Origin: DATHTC01 sp035456465
Lineage (GTDB): Bacteria > Actinomycetota > Thermoleophilia > Gaiellales > Gaiellaceae
Assembly: GCA_035456465.1 (NCBI GenBank)
Contig: DATIDD010000001.1
Coordinates: 1 to 64,000, forward strand
Direction: 5' to 3'
DNA length: 64,000 nt
The notes below the pieces were generated by a model that made no database searches, had not been told where the DNA came from, and saw only the letters and a program-made list of their open reading frames with translations. How positions within the stretch are numbered: the first letter of the stretch is position 1; every line of letters begins with the position of its first letter. The position numbers were made by a program, and so were the translations under genes. This document shows, one piece after another, positions 7,063 to 15,239 of this stretch.

Positions 7063-9438
7063 ATGAGGAAAGCGTGGTATGCGCTTGCCGCTGCGCTCTT
7101 CGCCGCCGCGACCGTCGCATCGACGGCCTCCGCGGTTCCCGACCAGGGGAAGCGCGAGCCGTCGCAGGCCGCGTCGAAGGGGCACAACCTGAGGCACCCG
7201 CTCGCGGTGAAGCAGGACATGCTGCGGTCGAAGGCGCTGGAGCAGGTGCTCAAGGGCCAGCTCAAGCGCGACAAGGTCGTGGAGGTCACGAAGGGCCAGT
7301 ACGTCGAGCTCCAGCGCGAGGGGACCGACCGGATCTTCACCCTGATCGTCGAGTTCGGCGACACGCAGCATCCGGACCCCCGCTTCCAGGGGCCGCCGGC
7401 CGACGGGTCGGCGCAGCGCGTCAACGGGCCGCGCCACAACGAGATCCCGCAGCCCGACCGCTCCGTCGACAACAGCACGCTCTGGCAGGCCGACTACGAC
7501 GCGGCCCACTACGAGGACATGTACTTCAACCGGATGGCGGGGTACTACGAGCGCCAGTCCTCGGGCCGCTACTCGGTCGAGGGCGCCGTCCACGGGTGGG
7601 TCCGGGTGCCGTTCAACGAGGCCCTCTACGGCCGCGACTACTGCGGTGGGATCGTCTGCAGCAACACGAAGGCGCTCATCCGTGACGCGATGGCGATGTG
7701 GGTCCAGCAGGAGCTCGCCTCCGGCAAGACGGTCGCGCAGATCGCCGACTACCTGAAGACCTACGACGAGTGGGACCGCTACGACCTGGACGGCGACGGC
7801 AACTTCGACGAGCCGGACGGGTACATCGACCACATGCAGGTCGTCCACGCGGGCGGCGACCAGGCCGCGGGCGACCCGCTGTACGGGTCCGACGCGATCT
7901 GGAGCCACCGCTGGTACGCGAACCTCCAGGCCGGGGGCCCGGGCGGGATCACCGGCTTCAACATCGGCTCGCGTGGCGGCTTCCTCTCGAACGCCCTCGT
8001 GCCGAACAACCCGGTGGGCGTCTGGGTCGGCGACTACACGATCCAGCCCGAGAACGGCGGGCTCGGCGTGTTCGCGCACGAGTACGGCCACGACCTCGGC
8101 CTCCCGGACCTCTACGACACCTCCGGGAACACCGGCGGTGCCGAGAACTCCACCGCGTTCTGGACGCTCATGTCCAGCGGCGCGAACATCGGCGACGGCG
8201 GGCCGAACGGGATCGGCGACGCGCCGACCGACCTGAGCGCGTGGGAGCTGCTCCAGCTCGGGTGGCTCGATCCGCAGGGCGGCACGGGCCCGTTCTACGA
8301 CGTCGCGTTCGCCGGGCAGAAGTCCGAGCACAAGCTCGGCCCGAACGACGCGGCGACGAAGAAGGCCCAGGCGCTCTTCGTGGTGCTGCCGGATTCCGAG
8401 AAGGAGACGGTCGTGACCGCTCCGGCGAGCGGCTCGTACGCGTACTGGAGCGGGATGGGCCACAACTTCGTCCACACGATGACGAAGCCCGTCACGTACG
8501 CCGCCGGAGCGACGCTCACGGCGGACGTCTGGTACGACACGGAGGCGCACTTCGACTACTTCTTCCTCGAGGTGTCGCACGACGGCGGGACGACCTGGAC
8601 GCCGGTCATGACCAACCTGTCGCTGCCCGCGAGCGACGACCAGGGCAGCTTCAACACCAGCGGCACGGGCATCGCCGGCTCGAGCGGCGGCGTCTACAAG
8701 GCGCTGACGGCGAGCCTCCCCGGCTCGGGCGCCGCCCTCGTTCGCTGGCGCTACAACACCGACGCCAACACCGGCGGCAAGGGCGCCGTGATCGACAACA
8801 TGGCGATCACGGGGAGCCCGGTCGACGGCGGCGAGGACGACGTGGAGGCCGCGAAGTGGGAGTACGACGGCTTCCTCCGCATGAAGGACGGCATCGGCAT
8901 CACGAAGCACTTCAACGCCTACGTGGCCGAGAACCGGCAGTACGACGGCTACGACACGTCGCTGAAGACGGCCTACAACTTCGGCTTCCTGACCACGAAG
9001 CCGGACTGGGTCGAGCACTACCCGTACCAGGACGGGATGCTCCTCTGGTACTGGAACGACGCGTACGGCGACAACAGCGTCGGCGACCACCCCGGTGCGG
9101 GGCTGCTGCTCCCGATCGACGCGCACCCGGGGATGACCTACTGGCCCGACGGGACGCTGCTCCGCCCGCGGCTGCTGAGCTACGACTCGAGCTTCGGGCT
9201 CGAGCCGACGGACGCGATCACCGCGCACACGAACGGGATGGAGGTCACGATCCCGTCGCAGCCGGCGGTGCCCGTGTTCGACGACAGCACGTCGTACTGG
9301 GTCGACGGCTCTGCGCCCGGCCGGTACCAGCCGCGCTGGAACAGCGTCAAGGTGCCGAACACGGGGACGCAGATCCGCGTGAAGAGCGTCTCCGCGCAGG
9401 GCAACTTCATGCAGGTCGAGGTGAGCCCGGCGAAGTAG
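7063..9438 (+). CDS. Secreted immune inhibitor A-type metalloprotease (M6 family)
   Basis: 791 residues with a clear signal peptide (residues 1 to about 24, MRKAWYALAAALFAAATVAS then TASA). The zinc site is HEYGH at residues 339-343 inside VFAHEYGHDLGLPDLYD, the signature of the M6/InhA peptidases that in bacilli cut host or environmental proteins. A propeptide-like region precedes the catalytic domain. After it comes a segment with SHDGGTTWTPV and YNTDANTGGKGAVIDNMAI, typical of InhA accessory beta domains. ATG 7063 is preceded by a Shine-Dalgarno and a promoter; the 9-codon longer reading is rejected. It is a single-gene unit closed by a strong terminator. An environmental nutrient-scavenging role is more likely than virulence in this lineage, which is inference. 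Confidence 0.9.
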   Translation: MRKAWYALAAALFAAATVASTASAVPDQGKREPSQAASKGHNLRHPLAVKQDMLRSKALEQVLKGQLKRDKVVEVTKGQYVELQREGTDRIFTLIVEFGDTQHPDPRFQGPPADGSAQRVNGPRHNEIPQPDRSVDNSTLWQADYDAAHYEDMYFNRMAGYYERQSSGRYSVEGAVHGWVRVPFNEALYGRDYCGGIVCSNTKALIRDAMAMWVQQELASGKTVAQIADYLKTYDEWDRYDLDGDGNFDEPDGYIDHMQVVHAGGDQAAGDPLYGSDAIWSHRWYANLQAGGPGGITGFNIGSRGGFLSNALVPNNPVGVWVGDYTIQPENGGLGVFAHEYGHDLGLPDLYDTSGNTGGAENSTAFWTLMSSGANIGDGGPNGIGDAPTDLSAWELLQLGWLDPQGGTGPFYDVAFAGQKSEHKLGPNDAATKKAQALFVVLPDSEKETVVTAPASGSYAYWSGMGHNFVHTMTKPVTYAAGATLTADVWYDTEAHFDYFFLEVSHDGGTTWTPVMTNLSLPASDDQGSFNTSGTGIAGSSGGVYKALTASLPGSGAALVRWRYNTDANTGGKGAVIDNMAITGSPVDGGEDDVEAAKWEYDGFLRMKDGIGITKHFNAYVAENRQYDGYDTSLKTAYNFGFLTTKPDWVEHYPYQDGMLLWYWNDAYGDNSVGDHPGAGLLLPIDAHPGMTYWPDGTLLRPRLLSYDSSFGLEPTDAITAHTNGMEVTIPSQPAVPVFDDSTSYWVDGSAPGRYQPRWNSVKVPNTGTQIRVKSVSAQGNFMQVEVSPAK

Positions 9439-9458
9439 GGAGCGCTTGCTCGCTCGTC

Positions 9459-9486
9459 GGAAGGGCCCGCTCCGGCGGGCCCTTCC
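9459..9486 (+). terminator. Strong hairpin terminator of the protease gene
   Basis: GGAAGGGCCCGC, loop TCCG, GCGGGCCCTTCC: 12 perfect base pairs, 20 nt after the stop codon. Confidence 0.8.
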
Positions 9487-9525
9487 TCTGCTTGAAGACA
9501 CCGCCGCTCGGGCATCCTCTAGCGA

Positions 9526-10986
9526 ATGGTCGGCGAGACGATCGCGAATCGCTACGCGCTCGAGGAGCTCGTCGGCACCGGCGGCATGTCCTCGGTCTAC
9601 CGGGCCCACGACACGTTGCTCGAGCGCGACGTCGCGCTCAAGCTGCTCCACGACTACCACGGGGCCGACGCGTCGACGATCGAGCGCTTCCGGCGCGAGG
9701 CCCGTGCCGTCGCGCAGCTCTCCCACCCGAACATCGTCACGGTGATCGATCGCGGCGAGGACGAGGGCCGGCAGTTCATCGTCTTCGAGTACGTCGCCGG
9801 ACAGAACCTGAAGGAGCTGGTCGAGCGGGAGGGGGCGCTGCCGGTCCGGCGCGCGCTCGAGTTGGCGATCGAGGTCGGCGACGGGCTCGCGGCCGCGCAC
9901 AGAAGCGGCGTCGTCCATCGCGACGTGAAGCCGCAGAACGTGCTGCTGAACGGCGACGGCCGGGCGAAGGTGACCGACTTCGGGATCGCGCGGTCGCTCG
10001 AGGTGGAGCACGGGATGACGCAGACCGGGACGGTGCTCGGCACGTCCAACTACATCGCGCCGGAGCAGGCGAGCGGGCAGCCCGTCGACGAGCGGACCGA
10101 CGTCTACTCGCTCGGCGTCGTGCTGTTCGAGCTACTCACCGGCGACGTCCCGTTCCCGGGGGAGAACTTCGTCGCGGTGGCGCTGCGGCACGTGCACGAG
10201 CCGCCGCCGTCGGTGGCCGAACTGCGGCCGGACGTGCCGCTGCGCGTCGCCGGCGCCGTCGAGCGTGCGCTCGCGAAGGATCCCGGCGGCCGGTTCCCGA
10301 CGATGGCGGCGCTCGTGGACGAGCTGCGGGCCTGCGCCGCGGCGCTGGCGGAGCCCGACGCCGAGCGGACGATGATCGTGCCGCCGCCGGCTCGCACGCG
10401 GCCCGCCCGGGCCGGCGGCGGGCGGGCCGGACGCGGCCGTCGCGCGTGGCCGGTAGTGCTGCTCGTGCTCGGACTGGCGGCGGTGGCGGCGCTCGCCGCG
10501 TGGGCGCTGCTCGACGACTCGTCGCCCGTGCGGGAGGCCGTCGGCAAGGGCGGCGGCGGGACGGCGACCGCGGCGGTCGCCCTCCAGGCAGCCGCCTCGT
10601 ACGACCCCGACGGCGACGGACAGGAGCATCCGGAGGCGGTGGCGGCGGCCACCGACGGCGACCCGTCGTCGTACTGGACGACGGAGCGCTACCAGGCGTT
10701 CTCGCAGACGAAGCCCGGCGTGGGGCTCGTGCTCGACGCGGGCGGGACGCGCGACCTGACGTCGATCGTCGTACGCTCGTCGACGCCCGGGTTCACCGCG
10801 GAGATCCGGTCCGGGGCCTCGTCGTCGGGCCCGTTCGACACCGTCGTCTCGCCGTCGCGGACGGTCGGCGAGCGGACGGCGTTCCCCGTCGACGGGGACG
10901 CGGCGCGCTACTACGTGCTGTGGCTGACGGAGCTGCCCGGCGGCGTCGCCCGCGTGACGGAGGTCACCGCGCGCGGGCAGGCATAG
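9526..10986 (+). CDS. Membrane Ser/Thr protein kinase with extracellular discoidin-like domain
   Basis: 486 residues. Kinase domain at residues 1 to about 275: glycine loop VGTGGMSSVYRA, VALKLL, catalytic HRDVKPQN with D133, DFG in VTDFGIARS, APE in YIAPEQASG. A basic Ala/Pro/Gly linker leads to one membrane helix at about 305-328 (WPVVLLVLGLAAVAALAAWALL). The outer part (about 345-486) has HPEAVAAATDGDPSSYWTTE and a jelly-roll pattern ending ARVTEVTARG, as in F5/8 type C (discoidin) or NPCBM-like carbohydrate/lipid-binding modules. So an outside ligand could control the inner kinase. A CATCCT box 7 nt before the ATG suggests a leaderless start. It converges end to end with the histidine kinase gene. 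Confidence 0.88.
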   Translation: MVGETIANRYALEELVGTGGMSSVYRAHDTLLERDVALKLLHDYHGADASTIERFRREARAVAQLSHPNIVTVIDRGEDEGRQFIVFEYVAGQNLKELVEREGALPVRRALELAIEVGDGLAAAHRSGVVHRDVKPQNVLLNGDGRAKVTDFGIARSLEVEHGMTQTGTVLGTSNYIAPEQASGQPVDERTDVYSLGVVLFELLTGDVPFPGENFVAVALRHVHEPPPSVAELRPDVPLRVAGAVERALAKDPGGRFPTMAALVDELRACAAALAEPDAERTMIVPPPARTRPARAGGGRAGRGRRAWPVVLLVLGLAAVAALAAWALLDDSSPVREAVGKGGGGTATAAVALQAAASYDPDGDGQEHPEAVAAATDGDPSSYWTTERYQAFSQTKPGVGLVLDAGGTRDLTSIVVRSSTPGFTAEIRSGASSSGPFDTVVSPSRTVGERTAFPVDGDAARYYVLWLTELPGGVARVTEVTARGQA

Positions 10987-12873
10987 CTACCGATCCGGGG
11001 AGCGCCGGACGGCGTGACGAAGCGGGATGCTGCCGGAGACGACGACGCCGCCGGCCTCGGCCGAGGCGATCTCGATGCGGCCGTCGAGCGCCGCGATTCG
11101 GTCCTCGATGTTCCGGAGGCCGCCGCCGCGGTGCCGCGCCCCGGCGTCGAAGCCGTGGCCGTCGTCGCGTACCTCGAAGTGGAGCGCGTCCCCGGTGTCG
11201 CGAAGGCGAATCGCGATGTGCGCGTCGCGGCCGGCGTGCTTGATCGCGTTCTGCTCGGCTTCGCGACAGCAGTAGTACACGGCCGATTCGATCTCGCTCG
11301 GGTAGCGCCCGACACCGTCGCCGTCGACGCTGATCCGGCCTCCGATGCGCCACGCGACGGCCTTCAGGGCGGCGACGAGCCCGAGGTCGCCGAGCGCCCG
11401 CGGATAGATGCCGTGCGCCAGGTCTCGGAGCTCCTCGATCGTGCGCTCGACGTCGTCTCGGAGCCCGAGCAGCTGCGCCTGGACGCGTGTTCCCCGCGAC
11501 GCCTCGATCGCGCGCGTCAGCTCGGCGGCGATCCCGACGAGTGACAGCTGGGCGCCGTCGTGCAGGTCGCGCTCGAGCTTCCGGCGCTCGTGGGCGCTGG
11601 CCGTCGCGAGGCGCGCCCGTGACGTGTGCAGCTCCTGCATCGACTCGTTCCACGCCGTCTCGAGCTCCGCGTTCTCGGCGGCGAGCAGCGCCGCCGCGCC
11701 CGCCGCCCGGAGCAGCTCGGGGTCGTCGGCGAGCTGTGCGTCGTGCACGATCGCCGCCGCTGGAGCTCCGCGCTGCTCGACGACCGTCAGCGTCCTCCCG
11801 CTGCCGGGCGGCGGCGCCTCCACGACGGCCCCCCCGGCGTCCACCCAGGCGTTCTGCGCGGGGCGCCAGAAGGCGAGCCGGAGCTTTGGGTCGCCGAGCG
11901 GCCGTCGCACGAGCGTCTCGAGCTCCGCGAGGCTCGGCCGACGAAGGGACTCCGTCACGATCTGCCGGAGGACGCGGCCCGCGAACAGCTGGGCGGCGAC
12001 GAGCGCCAACAGGAACCCGTACCAGAGCGCGGAGCGCGCGACCGCGAACGTCCAGCGCGCGATCGTCGCCGGCTCGGGGTCGAGCGGGGCCAGCAGGGTG
12101 GTCGTGACGTAGGCCGCCTGCGTGAGCAGGAACACGAGCGCGATCGGCGTCCCGATCGCGAGCGCGCGGCGTTGCGGCGGTGTCCCCGTGAGGAACCGCC
12201 ACGCGAGCAGCCCCGCCGTCGCCAGCGCCACGGCGATGATCGCGAGCCGGTCGACGTCGAGGAGTCGAGTGATCAGCGTCGGGTCGGCGTCGAACCACAG
12301 CGCGTTCTCCGGGCAGGCCGCGCGGCAGGCGGAGACCGACCCGCCGGCGGAGGTCTGCGGCGAGAAGAGGGTGAGGGCCGACGAGGGGGCGACGACTGCG
12401 ATCGCGGCGACCCCGACGACGATCCAGTCGAGCCGTCTCAGCCGCCCGGTCGGGAAGGCGAGGATGACCGCGAGCGTCGCGAGGTAGATGACGCCCTCCC
12501 AGTGCACGCCGATCGTGAACAGGACGGAGTCGCTCGACGACTGCAGGACGTACGGGACGTGGACGAACCCGAAGGCGATCAGCATCGGGCCGAACGGGCT
12601 CTGGGGCCGGCGACGGCGCCAGTACAGCCCGACGCCGATCGGGCCCAGGATGAGATCCGCCTTCTGGGCCGCCAGCCACCCCGGATAGGCGAGGAACTCC
12701 GCCTGGAGCGTCGTGACCACCGCGACGAGCGCGGCGCCGACACCGCCCACGAGGACCGCCGTCTCCCAGCCCGCGAGCCGTTGACGGCGAAGCTCCCACG
12801 GCCGGCGACGATCCCGCGCGCGCACCGGCACCTGCAGGGGGGCCAGCGTCGAATCGAGCCGCGAGTCCGTCAT
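10987..12873 (-). CDS. Membrane sensor histidine kinase, NarL/DesK type
   Basis: 628 residues. The N-terminal half has eight or so hydrophobic segments (for example WETAVLVGGVGAALVAVVTTL, VIYLATLAVILAF, IAIVALATAGLLAW-like stretches, ALWYGFLLALVAAQLF). The C-terminal part carries the HisKA_3 dimerisation helix ERRKLERDLHDGAQ with the phospho-acceptor histidine, a coiled stretch, and an HATPase with FEVRDDGHGF and GGGLRNIEDR. This type usually pairs with a LuxR-family response regulator; none lies next to it, so it is an orphan in this window. The ATG at 12873 (MTDSRL) is preferred to an upstream in-frame ATG because the extra 27 residues have no family match. It sits between a kinase gene and a fragment copied from that kinase gene. 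Confidence 0.83.
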   Translation of the reverse strand: MTDSRLDSTLAPLQVPVRARDRRRPWELRRQRLAGWETAVLVGGVGAALVAVVTTLQAEFLAYPGWLAAQKADLILGPIGVGLYWRRRRPQSPFGPMLIAFGFVHVPYVLQSSSDSVLFTIGVHWEGVIYLATLAVILAFPTGRLRRLDWIVVGVAAIAVVAPSSALTLFSPQTSAGGSVSACRAACPENALWFDADPTLITRLLDVDRLAIIAVALATAGLLAWRFLTGTPPQRRALAIGTPIALVFLLTQAAYVTTTLLAPLDPEPATIARWTFAVARSALWYGFLLALVAAQLFAGRVLRQIVTESLRRPSLAELETLVRRPLGDPKLRLAFWRPAQNAWVDAGGAVVEAPPPGSGRTLTVVEQRGAPAAAIVHDAQLADDPELLRAAGAAALLAAENAELETAWNESMQELHTSRARLATASAHERRKLERDLHDGAQLSLVGIAAELTRAIEASRGTRVQAQLLGLRDDVERTIEELRDLAHGIYPRALGDLGLVAALKAVAWRIGGRISVDGDGVGRYPSEIESAVYYCCREAEQNAIKHAGRDAHIAIRLRDTGDALHFEVRDDGHGFDAGARHRGGGLRNIEDRIAALDGRIEIASAEAGGVVVSGSIPLRHAVRRSPDR

Positions 12874-12950
12874 CGCCTCCGTCCTGCCGGAGTCGTCCCG
12901 GAGGATCGCACACGAGGCGGGCTGCGCGAGGGCGGCCGCCGAGCAGTTGG

Positions 12951-13104
12951 GCATCGGGAGGCGGTCGCCGCAGCCACCGACGGCGACCCGCCGTCGTACT
13001 GGACGACGCCGTCGCGGACGGTCGGCGAGCGGACGGCGTTCCCCGTCGACGGGGACGCGGCGCGCTACGACATGCTGTGGCCGTACCTGCCCGGCGGTTC
13101 CCGC
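12951..13104 (+). pseudogene. Decayed copy of the kinase's discoidin-like domain
   Basis: The DNA repeats part of the Ser/Thr kinase gene at 9526. Bases 12951-13008 match 10626-10683 with 5 mismatches in 58, and 13008-13068 are identical to 10851-10911 over 61 nt; similarity fades near 13104 (CTGCCCGGCGG is shared). Relative to the parent, 168 nt (56 codons) are missing at the join, which keeps the frame. The reading goes ATDGDPPSYWTT then PSRTVGERTAFPVDGDAARY. No start codon, kinase part or membrane segment is present, so this is a remnant. It lies on the other side of the histidine kinase gene from its parent, in the same orientation. Confidence 0.85.
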
Positions 13105-13222
13105 CGTTGTTCCCTGCGGACCGTCGAAGACAGGAGCCGCTTCTTCATGCTCGGATGCTCAGCTCGCGGGCGCGCTCAGCTGGCTCCGTCGACGGGTCGA
13201 TCGGCAGGACGGTGACGGTCGA

Positions 13223-14179
13223 ATGAGCGCCATCCTCTTCGATCGGGATCAGGTGGATCACCTCGACGAGCTGCCGAGCCGGCCCGAACGGCTGAACGGC
13301 TCGAAGCTCCTCTGGGTCGACATCGACCGACGCGGCGCCGAGAGCGCGGCGGAGGTCGCTCGGACGTTCGCTCTGGACGACGCGACGCGCGACCGCTTGG
13401 CGTCGTCCTCGGGGCGAGCCGTCTTCCACGACTTCGGTCGGTACATCGACGTGACGACGTACGCGCCCTGCGAGGAGCAAGACGACGACCTCGTCGCGCT
13501 CGAGTGCGTCGTCGGCGAGAACTGGGTGATCACCGCGCACGATCGCCCGATCGCGGTGCTCCAGGAGTTCGCGGAGCGGGCCTCGGGCTCGGGCGACACC
13601 GGTGTGCTCGACGGCCCCGCCATTCTCGCGACGCTGCTGGAATGGGTGCTCGGCGCCTACTCGGGGGCGTTCGAGGACATGGAGGAGCGGCTCGAGGATT
13701 TCGACGTCCAAGCCATGCGCGGGAAGAGGAAGGCCGAGGAGGACATCGAGCGGCTCGTCGCCGAGCGACGCAAGGTCGGCGTCCTCCGACGCGCACTCGC
13801 CGCCCACCGCTCCGCCTTGACGGCGCTCACCCATCCTGAGCTGGAAGCGCTCGGCGACGACGCGTCGGGAGAGCGCTTCCAGTCGCTCCTCCGACGCTTC
13901 GAGGCGACCGTGCAAGAGGCGCGCGACGCGCGCGAGAGCATCGTCGGCTCCTTCGACGTGCTGATCGCGAGGACGGGCCATCGCACCAACCACATCATGA
14001 AGGTCCTGACCCTCACCTCGGTCATCCTGCTGCCCGGCTCGCTGATCGCCGGTGTGATGGGGATGAACTTCGAGGTCGGCCTGTTCGAGACGACCTCGCT
14101 GTTCTACGTCGTCCTTGCCGTGATCGCGGCCATCGCGCTCGTCACGCTCGGCGTCGCCAAGCTCCGGGACTGGATCTAG
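13223..14179 (+). CDS. corA: CorA-family divalent metal ion transporter
   Basis: 318 residues, normal for CorA. A cytoplasmic alpha/beta domain is followed by a long helix (roughly residues 150-250, including FEDMEERLEDFDVQAMRGKRK) and two C-terminal membrane helices (VLTLTSVILLPGSLIAGVMGMNF and SLFYVVLAVIAAIALVTLGV). The selectivity signature G-M-N follows the first helix, at about residue 280. It forms a homopentameric channel for Mg2+ (some members prefer Co2+, Ni2+ or Zn2+). ATG 13223 is chosen; upstream sequence in frame is the decayed kinase fragment. It converges with ddl. Confidence 0.9.
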   Translation: MSAILFDRDQVDHLDELPSRPERLNGSKLLWVDIDRRGAESAAEVARTFALDDATRDRLASSSGRAVFHDFGRYIDVTTYAPCEEQDDDLVALECVVGENWVITAHDRPIAVLQEFAERASGSGDTGVLDGPAILATLLEWVLGAYSGAFEDMEERLEDFDVQAMRGKRKAEEDIERLVAERRKVGVLRRALAAHRSALTALTHPELEALGDDASGERFQSLLRRFEATVQEARDARESIVGSFDVLIARTGHRTNHIMKVLTLTSVILLPGSLIAGVMGMNFEVGLFETTSLFYVVLAVIAAIALVTLGVAKLRDWI

Positions 14180-14198
14180 ACCGGCCTCGTCGCCGGCG

Positions 14199-15239
14199 TC
14201 AGTAGGCGAGCCCGCGTCGGCGCTCGTGGCGCTCGAGGGCAAGCTCGATCAGGCGGTCGAGGAGCTCCGCGTAGGGGATCCCGGACGCCTCGAACAGGCG
14301 TGCGTAGACGCTCGTCGACGTGAAGCCCGGGATCGTGTTGAGCTCGTTCACGACCGGCTCGCCCCCGGGGGTGACGAAGAAGTCGACCCGCGCCATCCCC
14401 TCGCACTCCGTGGCGACGAACGCCTCGACGGAGAGCTCCTGCACGCGGGCCGCGACCTCGTCCGGGATCCGCGCCGGGACGACGATGTCCGAGCCGCCCT
14501 CGTCGTACTTCGCTGCGTAGTCGTACCACTCCGCGTGCGGGACGATCTCGCCCACGACCGACGCGATCGGCGCGGGCCGGCGGTTGCCGAGGACACCGCA
14601 CTCGACCTCCACCCCCTCGAGCAGCTCCTCGACGAGCACCTTCTCGTCGTGCCGTCGCGCCAGCTCCACGGCGGGGGCGAGCTCGGACTCGTCGTGCACC
14701 TTCGAGATCCCCACCGACGAGCCCAGCCGCGCGGGCTTCACGAACACCGGGTAGCCGAACGGGTTGGCGATCTCGTCGCCGAGGCGGATCGCCAGATGGC
14801 GGGCGACCGGGATCCCGCGGTCGCGGAGCACCGCCTTGAACAGGTCCTTGTCCATGCACAGCGCGGAGGCGGCCACGCCGGCGCCCACGTACGGCACGTC
14901 CGCGAGCTCGAGCAGCCCCTGCACGGTGCCGTCCTCGCCGAACGGGCCGTGGAGGACCGGGAGCACGACGTCCACGTCGGCGAGCGCCTCCGCGACGGGT
15001 GCCGTGCCCGCGACCACCGGCAGCGACGCGGCCGGGTGCGCCGCCGCTGCGAGCTCCGGCGTCGGCGTTCCGGCTTCGAGCGACCACGTGCCGCCGCGCG
15101 AGATCTCGACCGCGACCGCCTCGTAGCGCTCCCGATCGAGCTCCGCGAGCACCGAGCGCGCCGACGCGATCGAGATCTCGTGCTCGCTCGAGCGGCCGCC
15201 CATCAGCACGGCCACGCGAACGCGACGGTCCGCGCTCAC
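14199..15239 (-). CDS. ddl: D-alanine--D-alanine ligase
   Basis: 346 residues. ATP-grasp enzyme joining two D-Ala for peptidoglycan. Visible family strings: VAVLMGGRSSEHEISIASA at the N-terminus, VLPVLHGPFGEDGTVQGLLE, PVFVKPARLGSSVGISKV (ATP-binding loop), and the Mg-binding end MARVDFFVTPGGEPVVNELNTIPGFT. The GTG start overlaps the pknB stop by 4 nt, so ddl is the last gene of the cell-wall signalling operon here. That links substrate supply for peptidoglycan with the PASTA kinase that senses peptidoglycan fragments. Confidence 0.95.
   Translation of the reverse strand: MSADRRVRVAVLMGGRSSEHEISIASARSVLAELDRERYEAVAVEISRGGTWSLEAGTPTPELAAAAHPAASLPVVAGTAPVAEALADVDVVLPVLHGPFGEDGTVQGLLELADVPYVGAGVAASALCMDKDLFKAVLRDRGIPVARHLAIRLGDEIANPFGYPVFVKPARLGSSVGISKVHDESELAPAVELARRHDEKVLVEELLEGVEVECGVLGNRRPAPIASVVGEIVPHAEWYDYAAKYDEGGSDIVVPARIPDEVAARVQELSVEAFVATECEGMARVDFFVTPGGEPVVNELNTIPGFTSTSVYARLFEASGIPYAELLDRLIELALERHERRRGLAY

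Noticed and set aside
6940..10011. Very long open frame on the minus strand (over 1000 codons)
   Set aside because: It lies antisense to the InhA protease and kinase genes, is Arg/Ala/Val-rich without any domain, and results from the lack of stop codons in GC-rich antisense frames.
7698..11243. Plus-strand open frame of about 1180 codons
   Set aside because: Out-of-frame shadow of the protease and kinase genes, rich in Arg/Gly/Pro, with no recognisable motif.
12874..12954. 27-codon extension of the membrane histidine kinase
   Set aside because: It has no family similarity and runs into the decayed kinase fragment; ATG 12873 is a better start.
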